Assembly: GCF_021347895.1 (NCBI RefSeq)
Contig: NC_067131.1
Location: 6,662,653-6,726,652 of the forward strand
Reading direction: 5' to 3'
Length of the DNA stretch: 64,000 bases
Source: Acanthochromis polyacanthus
Lineage: Eukaryota; Chordata; Actinopteri; Pomacentridae
In this document: positions 1 through 9,957 of the stretch, piece after piece
Layout of the letters: the number at the start of each line of letters is the position of its first letter
Numbering within the stretch: the stretch's first letter is position 1
Notes under the pieces: model-generated
The model's database searches: none
Told to the model about the DNA's origin: nothing
Seen by the model: only the letters and a program-made list of their open reading frames with translations
Made by a program: the position numbers and the translations under genes

Positions 1-3000
1 TAATATCAGTGCACTAATGGTGGACATAGTGCTAGAATCCTGCGAGTAGGCCGCTGTATAAGATTCAAAAGATTGATTTTGGTCATTTTTCTATCCTCAA
101 ATTATCTATTTATGTCTTAAAAACACAGAAATCTAACGGAAAGAGTGTACGGAAGGCTTCGTCAAGAAAAACCCGACTGATCCGACTTGTATTCTATTCC
201 CCGCTGTTGCCCTCTTATGAAATCTAAACTCCACATCCTCCCCACTGGAGACTGAAGAGCAACAGAAGGTAAGCATCAAGCGGAATCAGATGAAAGAGGA
301 GGGTTTAAGGTACACGAGTGAAACACAAAGAGGATGATGATGTCTAAATGAAGGAGAGGCGGGAGTGGAGGGGGGGGATAAGTGTTTTTGCGAGATGAGA
401 GAGAAATTCAGCGTAGAGGAGGGGAGGACGAGGGAGACACGGGAGGGAGGCAGAAGTGGTGAGTAATGAAGGGAGGAGGACGGCAGGGGAAGTGGGAGGG
501 ACGGTGTCGCTCTGAGGCAGATGTATTGGCGAGCCGGCTGGGCTGATCGATGGGACGCAGTCAATCAACAGAGTGATCCATACGCTCTGACCTTACCGAG
601 GATGGCTGAGGGACGGGGTATCTGTGTGTGCGTTCATGTGCGTGTCTATTTATACATGCCAGCGTATGCTCATATAGCATAAGGTTACATAACTTCACAT
701 CAATGAAGCCCCTCCTAACGAGCCATACCGTTTGGCTTTTGCACGCTTCCCCCCTCTGGAATCACGTACACGTTCACATCCTACACACTTTAACTAAGCG
801 CACAATGAGATTTTTTTATTTTTTTTTTACAGTATCGCAGTATGAAAATAAGCTTCCTAAAAGTTCAGATTTCAGATTAATTCACCACAATGAGCAGTTT
901 GTTGCCTCCTGCTTTTAACGTTACATCATGGTCATATGCTAATCCAGCTGAGGGCTGCAAAAACTCTGACATTCAAGAGTCTTCAAAACAAAATCACCGT
1001 GCAATAAAAATGCCATTTGACAGAGTAGGAGTAATACCCTACTGAGAACAGCAGAGTCTTAAAATTTCAAATGCTGAAACCGATAGCTGCCTCAAAAGGT
1101 AGGAAATGACTGTAAAAGCATACAATCTGCCAGGTAAAACACACGCTGCTCTTAGATAATGGGTTAATCCGAAGCAACCTGGGTCAGGTTTTGTAAATTA
1201 AACAGATCATCAGCTCCCAGAACACTTGTCCTAAAATCACCCTCATCAGTTTTTCATCTAACATAAAGCAAGTCGACATAAAACCGACATAAATAGCTGG
1301 ACAGGATCACATGTTAAAGCAGTGGCAGGCCGAAAACAAATGGCTCTTTATCCCCGTACATACAGATCTACATGTGGCTGTCCGGTCTTGACACAGCTGA
1401 AATGAAATGACGAGCAACCGTGACAAATGTAAGGAACTTCGGTTTTTCCCACTGCTAAGATGTGCGTGTCTCTTTCTAGAGGAAGAGGCAAATTGTTGAA
1501 GACACTGATTGGCATCTACATTTCTGGATTTCCTCTGGAACTTTAATTCTAAAGGGGTAAAGACAAGGGCGCTGCTTTTTCCTTCAAACCCAATGAGGCA
1601 AGAGGAATGTGAGGAATTGAGAAAAAGACTAGAGCTGAGAAATCAGATGTGATGCAAGTCCAAACAGCTCAGGTGTCGCAGATAGAGGAGAGGAAGCTGC
1701 AGGATTAATGAACAGGAAGCCGAATAGCTCTTTATAGCCTCAAATAAGTAAAATAAGACTTAGTCTGAGGCACCAAACTAAACCCAACCAGGCAACATTT
1801 CAGCACATGAAGCTGAGGGGGCATGATGATGGCAGTAGAGATTTGTTCTCGAGTGCAAAGTTTGACATTTAGAGAGAATGTTCTGGAATAAAGGCACTGA
1901 AGGATTGAGAAATGCTCTCAAATGAAACCACAGAGGTTCCAGATGCAATCAGACCGATTGCTATCAGCCTTGTTTGGGCAGAAGTGGCCTTAAATGCATG
2001 TTCTTCAATTAAAGTTGTCCCCTTTTCAGAATAATTTTTGCTCTGCATGATGTGCAGATTGTAAATTTGAGGTAAATACATCATTGGAGGTTCTGTATTA
2101 GTCAGTCCCAAGTGATGAACGATCAGAATCTGTGTCAGAAAACAAGAAATCAGATAAACGCTCCGCTGCTTATGAGCAAGGCACCCCACAGCTGTTCACT
2201 GTGAAGCAGAACATGAACCGTTTAGTGTACAAAACGCACGCTTATTGTGGCTGAGGGGCCCGTTCCTCTGCTCCAAACACCACATCAAATACACTACGCA
2301 AACAACACAACAGTTGGTCTGCTGCAGACGCAATCCTTCAGAAGCTTGGGTTTGTTATTAAACGCCATTTCAGCTGCACATATTCAACAATATCCAACTT
2401 TTCTGTACCATAAATATTCCACATGTATAGAGGGCTGTCTGTGCAGAAGCTTTTGAGCTGGTCTTGCATATTCATATTCGTTATGAGGAGTGATGAGTGT
2501 GTCTGAATGAATGTATTGTGTAATCACAGCACTAGATGTATGTCTGAGTGGATTCTCAGTCTTCCAACTCATGGTCATAATAGGAGCTTTAATAAAAAGC
2601 TAGTAGACTTCTCTTATAGATTCCTGAAAAGAACCTAAACAAGAAGTCGATGTCTGCGTAGATCCTGAGTCTTCCAAGTCATGGCAATAACGAAGCTTAA
2701 AAAAAAAGCAACTGGCGTCTCTTTTAGGTTACAATGACTTGGATTAACAAAAATCTACACAAAAACCTACCACTGAACTTCCACAAAATGTGCAGTTTTT
2801 AAATTTGGGGTGAAAAGAGCATTGGATGTTCTGTATCAGCAGATGGTAAAAGACTGGAATCTGTGTGAGAACAGAAGAAGAACCTTTTAGGGTCTTTTCA
2901 GGAACCTAAAGAAGAAGTCCATGCAGATTCTCAGTCTTCCAAGACATAGCAATAACACGAGCTTCAATAAAAAAGCAACTGGACTTCTCATTTAGGTTAC

Positions 3001-3691
3001 AATGACTTGGATGAACAGGAATTTGGGGTAAAAAGAGCATTGAGGTTCTGTATCAGCAGATGGTAAAAGACTGGAATCTGTGTGAGAACAGAAGAAGAAC
3101 CTTTTAGAGTCTTTTCAGGAACCTAAAGAAAAAGTCCAATTATTGATGTCTGTGCAGATTCAATAAAAAGCAGTTGGGCTTCTTGTATAGGTTCTCATCC
3201 AAAACCTAAAGAGGAGTCCAGTTGCTTTTTTATTAGAGCTCCAATGCAAACACCTATAAGTAGACTTGTGAATTTGTGAGGATCAGAGCATTAGAGGCTC
3301 TGTATCAGCAGATGTCATGTGGTAAAACATCTGGATCTACCTCAGAACCGAAGAAGAATCGCTAAAGTTCTTTTCAGAAACCAAATGGAAAAGTGTAGTT
3401 GTAGATCTCTGTGGAGATTTGATAAAAGCAACAGGGATTCTTGTTTAGGTTCTTATCAAGAACTAGAGCTCCAATGCAAACATCTATCTGAGCATTGGAG
3501 GTTCTGTATCAGGAGATCCCATGAGGTAAAAGATCGGAATCTGTGTCAGAACCGAAGAAGAATCTTTGAAGCAGGAAGTCCAGCTGCATTTTAACTGAAG
3601 CTCATAGAATTACCAATCTAATGAAGTGTTAATCTGAAGTCTTGTAGTCATGCTCAGAACCTGCAGCTTCCAACACTCATCCAACACGTAC
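1..3691 (-). other. prkce intron 1 (partial)
   Basis: This stretch follows the splice donor of prkce coding exon 1, so it is the start of the first intron, which continues beyond the left edge. I found no exon in it on either strand. The open frames here are short and show no protein-like conservation. Positions 290-520 are purine-rich on the plus strand, and 2015-3600 is a diverged tandem repeat listed separately. PRKCE has a very long first intron in mammals, so the lack of exon 2 is expected. Confidence 0.7.
2015..3600. repeat. diverged long-unit tandem repeat
   Basis: Several blocks recur in the same order. One contains GGTTCTGTATCAGCAGATG followed by a GACTGGAATCTGTGTGAGAAC-like segment (near 2085, 2826, 3043, 3293 and 3500). 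Another contains AGTCTTCCAA.TCATGGCAATAA with a following AGCTTCAATAAAAAGCAACT-like segment (near 2555, 2668 and 2932). Spacing varies, roughly 200-260 bases, and copies differ by substitutions and missing segments, so this is an old satellite-like array rather than a clean microsatellite. It lies within prkce intron 1. I do not recognise the family. Confidence 0.7.
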
Positions 3692-4036
3692 CCAGTCCTC
3701 GTAGTGCCTGGTTCCGTTCTGCAGCAGGTCCTCAAGCTGGATGGTGCAGTTGGCCACGAAGTCATCGTACCCGATGGGGGCGTCGTGGAACACCGACAGC
3801 TCCAGGCTCCTTCCCTCCCGGACCTCGGTGCAGAACTCCTGGTGCCAGGCCGGACTGTTGGTCTTGGTCCTGGTGGCAGTCTGACCTAGCCGGGTCTGGT
3901 CCAGGTTCAGCGCCAGGTAGGGGTCCAGCAGGAAGGAGCCGCTCTTGCCCACGGCGTGACGCAGGGCCCAGGGGGTGGGCTTCAGGTCCACCGCCTCACA
4001 CACTCTTACCTTGAGCAGCCCACTGAACACAGGCAT
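3692..4036 (-). CDS. prkce: protein kinase C epsilon, first coding exon (C2 domain)
   Basis: The frame from the ATG at 4036 encodes 115 residues ending EDW, directly followed by a GTACGT splice donor at 3691-3686. The protein is the novel-type C2 domain of PKC epsilon: it starts [16 protein letters not shown] and contains the [30 protein letters not shown] and [18 protein letters not shown] segments. These match PRKCE better than PRKCH, which has different residues at several of these places. PKC epsilon is a diacylglycerol-activated, calcium-independent Ser/Thr kinase; its C2 domain lacks the calcium-binding aspartates and binds RACK proteins and membranes. C1, kinase and tail exons lie beyond the left edge. 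The start is supported by homology at residue 1 and by the agccATGc context; the open frame upstream is a translated CA repeat in the 5' UTR. Teleosts often keep two copies (prkcea, prkceb); I cannot say which this is. Confidence 0.95.
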
Positions 4037-4064
4037 GGCTGCTGGAGAGTGTGTATAAAAGGAT

Positions 4065-4066
<2 letters not shown>

Positions 4067-4123
<57 letters not shown>

Positions 4124-4141
4124 AAAGAGTGTGTGTGTGTT
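4067..4141. repeat. (GT)n microsatellite in prkce 5' UTR
   Basis: An uninterrupted GT run covers about 4067-4121, then a short interruption (gagaaaga) and a second GT run to about 4141. In the prkce sense orientation it is an AC repeat about 30 bases upstream of the start codon, so it would lie in the 5' UTR if the transcript is unspliced here. Confidence 0.95.
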
Positions 4142-4299
4142 TAGGCTGTTCCTGCTCCTGTACACAGACTGCTTCCTTCCAATGAGTGGGGTCACTGCAC
4201 AGTCCTGCTACATCCCATAATGCCGCTGGCTCCTCAGTCTAGTCCGACCACATCAGAACAAGGTGTTATCCACGGAGGCTGCACGGACACCGGATCAGC

Positions 4300-4812
4300 A
4301 GCGGGGCTCGAAAAAAAAAACGCAGCGACCACGCAAGAACTCACACACACCCTTCAGTGGGCTCCCTCTCCCACCCGTTTGTTTACGCTCGGTCCCGCGA
4401 AATTCCCGAAAAAAAACATGTCAAGTCCCCCAGCGGAGCTTCTTCTGCTTCTCCTCCTTCTCCTCCCACCCCTCGTCGCGGTCCTCGTCGCGTCTCTTCC
4501 CGGGGGTCAGGGAGGGAGAGAGAGCGAGCAGCCGCGCCTAGCCATCCGGGATTGGTGCTCCGGTTTCCAGCCCCGTCGCGGCTCGCTCTCTCCGGTGGAT
4601 AATCTCCTTGGCTGTGCGACCTCACCGACACCGCGATATTTTGTCGCGTATTCTCGTGGAAATAAACCTCCTCTCCAGCAGCGACAAATAATAATAACTG
4701 CTGTGGGGATTTTGTTGTTGTTGTTGTTTTGTTGTTATTGTTTATTTTTAACAGGCTCACGAGCACCTCGAATTCATCACCGCTCTCTTGCGCTCTCGTA
4801 TGTGTGTGTGTG

Positions 4813-4860
<48 letters not shown>

Positions 4861-5140
4861 CGCGCGCGCCCCTGCGTTTCCCCTCTCCTGCTCCTGAATC
4901 CGCGAGCTTTGCAGGAAATGCGCAAAACGCGTCACCCCGCCAAGCTGCCGGGCTTCTGCGCCGGATGAGAGAGAGAGAGAGAGAGAGGGCGAGGAAAGGG
5001 TGAGGGAGGGAAGAGGTGTTTTCATGAGGAGGCGTGTGCATGCGCGTGCGTGTGTGCGTGCGTCACGGCCAGACAGTCAATCAGTCAGTCCGTATGCATG
5101 GCCACAGCCTTCCTCCCTCTCTCACACACATTTATAAGGA
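4300..5140 (-). promoter_or_regulatory. prkce 5' UTR and CpG-rich promoter region
   Basis: Upstream of the prkce ATG the sequence becomes rich in CpG (for example 4430-4640 and 4858-5065), unlike the AT-rich surroundings, which marks a likely CpG-island promoter. It includes a pure CT array at 4819-4858 and a GA array at about 4966-4988. A TATAAAT-like sequence reads on the minus strand near 5129-5137, but CpG-island promoters commonly lack a used TATA box, so I give it little weight. The transcription start cannot be placed by reading. Long arginine/glutamate and serine/leucine open frames here are translated microsatellites. Confidence 0.6.
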
Positions 5141-5199
5141 GGGAGGAGTGTGAGGAGGCAGAAAAGCACAGTAATCAGTCTCTTACAGCTTTCCTGAAT

Positions 5200-6680
5200 A
5201 CTACCTTAAAATATGTACCTGCCTCCTGACCAATCAGTTCCTCTTACAGAAGGTGGGGATGTGTTTTGTTTTTGTTTTGTTTTTTTGCTCAGCAGTGCAC
5301 AAACTTCCTCACTAAAAATAGTTGTGTGACTGTTTAAAGACGAGCAATGTCCACTGTCTCTGCTGCTTTTTGTAATATTATAACACCTTAAATAGTGTTA
5401 TATTCATTTTTATTATTCTATGTAAAGTAGCTAAAACCGGCATTTTCACACTGCGAAAATACTCTAGTAAACTCAAATGCTCAAGTAAAAGTCCTCATAT
5501 TTCTGTTTTAATGTAGTATTTAGGCATTTTTTAAATGTATATATGTAAAATTAAATAGTCCACCACGGGACTACTCTATTACAAGTACAAATCCAGATTT
5601 TTTTATTACTTCAGTGTTATTCTCTCTCTATATTTCTTTTTTTTCCCAGTGTCATATTCATTTTTTTAAAGTGTAGGTAAGTAAAACTAGCATTTTCACA
5701 CTGCGAAAAATACTCTAGTAAACTCAAATATTCAAGTCAAAATCCTAAATTAGAATTTTTATTTGAGTATTCCTCTCTGTGTTACTCTAAATGGACACAT
5801 TTAGCAATTGCCCACTGTGAGACTACTCTATTACCAGTTTCTTGAATTAAAGTACACAAGCAGGAAGAAAAAAGTACAAATAAATAAATAATACTGCAGC
5901 TCTGAAATTTTATTCAAACTACTCTAAATTGCAACTAACTTACTTTTAAATTTGCTATATTTCCCGACAGGTGGTTTGTTCCCTGAGCTCTGTAAAGTAT
6001 AAATGGTTTCTGAAACAGGCTCTACATAATAATATCCGCTCTATCCATCTATCAGAACCGCACCTAGTGACTATTGTCATTGTTGATTAATCTGTCGATC
6101 ATTTTCTCAATTATTCTATTAGATGTTTTGTCTATAAAATTAAAGAAAATGGCAAAAAGCCCAAGATGATGTTGTTTAACGTCTTGCTTTGTCCACAACC
6201 CAAAGATATTTAACTTGCTGCCATAAAGGAGGAAAGAAACCAAAAATATTCAAATTTTAGAAAAATCCATCTATCCATGATCCTGGTTTCAGCTTGTTTC
6301 GTCGCTCTGTTCTGTGATTGGTCACACTGAATGACAAGTCGGTCGTCATAGCAACTGTCCGTCTCCATCCAGGACGGCGATGTGAGCGTCCACAGATGTC
6401 TCAGCCGCACACATGAGCACACATGAATAAAGAGGTTCATCAATGAGCTGGAATTTGGGGCAAATCACGTCCAGGCTGCCAGTTCACAATAGGGAAATGT
6501 GGTTGTTTGGGGAAACGTACATTAGAAATGATGTTTTGACCTCTGATGAGGCCCTGCTGGACTCTATGACTGAGTAGATATTGGCTGCTAATCAGATCTT
6601 CAGCATATCTACATGTCCTCTGGATGCCACGCTCTGGTCAGTCCAACCACTATCCCTATTCTGCTATCAAGCTCCACCGG
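5200..6680. other. intergenic DNA with a duplicated ~75-base block
   Basis: No gene was recognised. A block with GCATTTTCACACTGCGAAAA, ACTCTAGTAAACTCAAAT and TCAAGT occurs at about 5438-5500 and again at about 5688-5750 in the same orientation, about 250 bases apart, so this is a diverged tandem duplication. The rest is AT-rich unique-looking sequence. Confidence 0.6.
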
Positions 6681-6685
6681 GGTCT

Positions 6686-6850
6686 TTAAAGGTCCCATAT
6701 GTATCTATTTTCAGCAAATGAATCAAAGTCTCGCATGTCCCCCAAACACTGTCTTTCAGTTTTTCAGTTCAAATACTGCATATCGAGATCATAACATAAA
6801 AAAAACAGAAAACACAACAAAAATGGATTTTCACCATACGGGACCTTTAA
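6686..6850. mobile_element. short TTAA-flanked MITE with AGGTCCCATATG-type ends
   Basis: The left end reads TTAA-AGGTCCCATATG and the right end CATACGGGACCT-TTAA, so 12-base inverted ends with one mismatch are bounded by TTAA on both sides (6686-6689 and 6847-6850). The inside is about 160 bases with no coding capacity. TTAA duplication is the hallmark of piggyBac-type insertion; the family assignment is an inference from the target site only. Confidence 0.75.
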
Positions 6851-7689
6851 TGTGAATCTACGCTGTAATCACATGTGACATCTTTTATTGTTTGTGATAT
6901 CTTCTTTTCTAATTTTTTCCCACACGTGTCAGATTCTGAGTCACAGCATGAATGAGAATTTCGGAAAACCTGGCGGTTAGCACCATTCCATTGTCAGTAG
7001 TAGTCATATTTAGGCCTCAGAAAGTCTAAGCAGAAAGAGGTGGAAAATTAGCCTCACTTTTAGTCAAGCAAAGGTAGCAATGCCATAGTGTAGAAATACC
7101 CTCTTAAAGGTAAAAGTCATCTGAAAACAAAGCAAAGGTATAAAAATACACGGAAAGTAGCATTTTTTAAAAATAGTATATTGCTTATTGTGGGTTATAA
7201 TGCTAAAATATTATAAGATTAGTAGCAATGATGCCACTTTAACCCTGCATCTAGTAAAGGTGGAGCTGGCTTCAATTATTGTAATTACTAGACTGGTAGC
7301 TTGTGAAATTTACCTTAAGGATCAACAAAACCCCTTTTCCAGCCTATGATAAAATTACACAGTGATCTACTTGTTAATTATATTTTGAAATATTAAAAAT
7401 ATTCATCAGCACCTGCAAAGTATCCAGTAAGTAAGATTATCAAATAAATGTGGAAAAAGTAGAATCCATCCCTTTAACCCTGCAGCCGGTAAAGGTGGAG
7501 AAATTTTACAGAGATAATTTGCTTGTGAATTTTCCCCCTAACACCTTCTAAAGCCTAATTTCTAACATTTATGAATAGATCATGATCTAATTGTTGACTG
7601 ACTTTCTAAATATTACATCAATGAAACTAAATCTGCAAAATAATAAATAACTGAGATTCTCAAACAGATGCAGCGGAGTAAAAAGTACA

Positions 7690-7985
7690 CTACTTGCCCG
7701 TGAAGTGTAGACTTTGGTCATCATTCTTGGTCAGCTGCGCCACCTGCTTGTTCATAGCACGTATTGCTTGGGGTGATGACGCAATCACGTAGTGACGTCA
7801 TTGCACGCTGCGTTCAAGTGCTGCTCAGAGATTCACGAGAGGTCAGAAAAGAGAGGAACTGATTTGTGCTTCAGCAAAAACGCGTGTTAAAATAAAAGAC
7901 TGATCCTTTTACAGCTCATCTCTTAGAACAGCGAGATCTTTTCATGAGTCACAGTGGAAAAAGTTCAATTAAAACAGACGTAAGT
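7690..7985. promoter_or_regulatory. candidate bidirectional promoter with palindromic CRE
   Basis: A perfect cAMP-response element TGACGTCA lies at 7793-7800 in a locally CpG-richer stretch with nearby ATCACGTAGTGACG and GATGACGCAATC. On the plus strand a short frame from the ATG at 7944 (MSHSGKSSIKTD) runs straight into GTAAGT at 7980, a strong donor. On the minus strand a frame encoding MNKQVAQLTKNDDQSLHF starts just left of the CRE at about 7761. No partner exon was recognised on either side, so this may be a promoter with first exon, an enhancer, or coincidence. Confidence 0.35.
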
Positions 7986-7989
7986 TATT

Positions 7990-8215
7990 GTTCTGTATCA
8001 GTCTTACTGTTCATCAAAAAAATCTGTGCAATACCATCGATATGTGCAATAAAGGGATTTTTTTTGTAGGACTAGTACTTATGTATGTTTTGGGTTATTT
8101 TTTTATTCTTCATTCCTTCATGTTTGCACTTTATCTGTGCTGCTGGAACACTGCATATTTCTACACTGTGTGATTAATGTTGTGAACAAATAAAAGAATA
8201 AAATTAAGTAATCAA
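7990..8215 (+). mobile_element. retroposon 3'-end-like fragment
   Basis: The stretch contains several GTGCAATA motifs, then TTTGCACTTTATCTGTGCTG, an AACACTGCATATTTCTACACTGTG segment and an AATAAAAGAATAAAATTAA tail. This order is familiar from the 3' ends of teleost non-LTR retrotransposons and the SINEs that share their tails. There is no coding capacity. Family not determined. Confidence 0.45.
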
Positions 8216-9250
8216 ACATTGTACCTGTCCTGTTGTGTCCTTTCAGTTACAGTTAGACTGACATTAAGGAATGTAAAAACTTAAAATTGTTATTCCAAGA
8301 TGAAATGCCCGTAATTTGACCACTAGGTGGTGCTACTGTATTCAGACTGAGCTGAATCTGTGCAGCTCAGCAAGTGACAGAATTGAATGAGTATGCTTCT
8401 CATGAAACACAATAATGTCACAGATATGGAAAGAAGCCTTGTTTAGGATTTTCTTTAATCATCATCAGACGAAGAATATTGGTTATATGTAGATGTAGGG
8501 CTTACAACTATAACTTTTGCATGGAAAAATAAAAAATTTAAGCGGCTACTGGGAAGATGTCTTAGAAAAATCTGTTAAAAGGCCACAAAAAGTAGCAAAA
8601 CCCAACAGAAGAATCTATCAAACTAGTTAAACCTGTTGTGTCTCAGTCAGTTATTGTTTTAACATGTAACTCATTGCATTTTTGGACACACTCTGTGGGT
8701 TTTAAACACAGATGTTACTTTTCATTGCGCAAAAAATGTGTTTTTCTTATGGGGTATATATGGATTAATCAGCAAACATCAAAGTTTACAGCTCTCGTAA
8801 ATCCTTCTGGAACATTTAACACCCAGAAATTATCTTTACTTGTGCATTAATGTTTAACAAATGCTATATTACACACTGCAATCATCAAATATGACTGCAG
8901 GTCTGTTTTACAGCAATGTGTAACCATTACAGGTACTTTAAGGAGGGGGGGAAATGCATGCTGGTATTTACTCAATCATAAGAAAACTTTACTGAGAAAA
9001 AAAATACTCCACAGCTCTTACGTTCCTATGGGAATGACCTAACCTTTAGTCAAATCAAATCATCCTTATTTATATAGCACATTCAGAACAACAGCTGCTG
9101 CACTAAAGTGCTTTCCAGTAATAGATTCTAAATATTAAAGATGATAGAAAGAATTCCAAGCGGCCCTATAAAACATGGTGTCAGTAAAGGAGACTTGTTA
9201 AAACAACAGTCATATATTAAATAATTTTATTTATATAAAATACCAAAACA
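8216..9250. other. intergenic DNA with one retroposon tail fragment
   Basis: No gene was recognised. At about 9055-9125 the sequence TTATTTATATAGCACATTCAGAA followed by CACTAAAGTGCTTTCC matches the common teleost retroposon tail type. A similar fragment in the same orientation lies at 18180-18250. Confidence 0.5.
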
Positions 9251-9657
9251 TTTATTCAGCATCAAGTTGAACGTAAAGTATGACACAGCATGACACAGAC
9301 TGCACATTGAACTCTGAGAACTTAAATAAACTAGAGATGAAGGTGAAAAAAAGGGGGCTATGAGCATACAAACAGGCAGGTGTGATTCATGGTAATGAGT
9401 GATTGTCTACAGCGGTCGACGGGGTCCTCCAGGAGCCTCTAAAGGAACAATTAGTCTCATCAAAAATAAAGCAATGACACGTAATTAGAGAAAATAAGAG
9501 GGATTTGCTCACTGGCAGGTTTCAGTCTGTAAAGGTCCTCCTCTGTGGGGGTCCCTGGGTTAAAGTCCAACAGGGGTCCACGGCTTGATGTCTGTTTAAT
9601 TGGGCTGATGGTGGAAGCTGGGTCAACAGATGTGCACATCGCCATCCAGTGATGCGG
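9251..9657 (-). CDS. unrecognised gene, last two coding exons and 3' end
   Basis: Two minus-strand exons fit each other exactly. The first, 9657-9513, follows a TTTTTAG acceptor, is open from phase 0 for 48 codons (PHHWMAMCTSVDPASTISPI at its start, EEDLYRLKPA at its end) and stops one base into a codon at a GTGAGC donor. The second, after a TTGTTCCTTTAG acceptor, restores the frame for KAPGGPRRPL and a TAG at 9409-9407. An AATAAA poly(A) signal lies on the same strand at 9256-9251, about 150 bases downstream. Matching phases, good splice sites, a stop and a poly(A) signal together make this a likely real gene end. Upstream exons were not found; they may lie on the far side of, or interleaved with, the neighbouring homeobox gene. 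I do not recognise the protein. An alternative is a retained 3' alternative exon pair of the SIX gene, but SIX exon 2 already has a conserved stop. Confidence 0.6.
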
Positions 9658-9957
9658 CTAAAAATGAAAAAGGTGGTTCAAATTCATCCTATCATTTATC
9701 CGGGACCATCAGAAGCAGCAAAGATAAAAATCTACGAAATTTTCAGGAAACAAATTGAAGAAAAGATCAAATCTTCACGTAACCTGCATTTATATATTCT
9801 CTTTGATGGGCTAGCTTTGTTTTGAGGATGCATGCGTTTAATTCCCTGATCACTGATTGCAAACCAAACCCTGACTTTGTCCACAAACATCCTCACTCTG
9901 TTAACCAAAGACGGACCAACACAGGCCGATAAAGGTCCATTTCATAGATTGAAAGTC

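Noticed and set aside
4220..5041. Overlapping long open frames on both strands (up to 225 residues)
   Set aside because: They are translated CpG-rich promoter and CT/GA microsatellites, with Leu/Ser or Arg/Glu runs and no domain.
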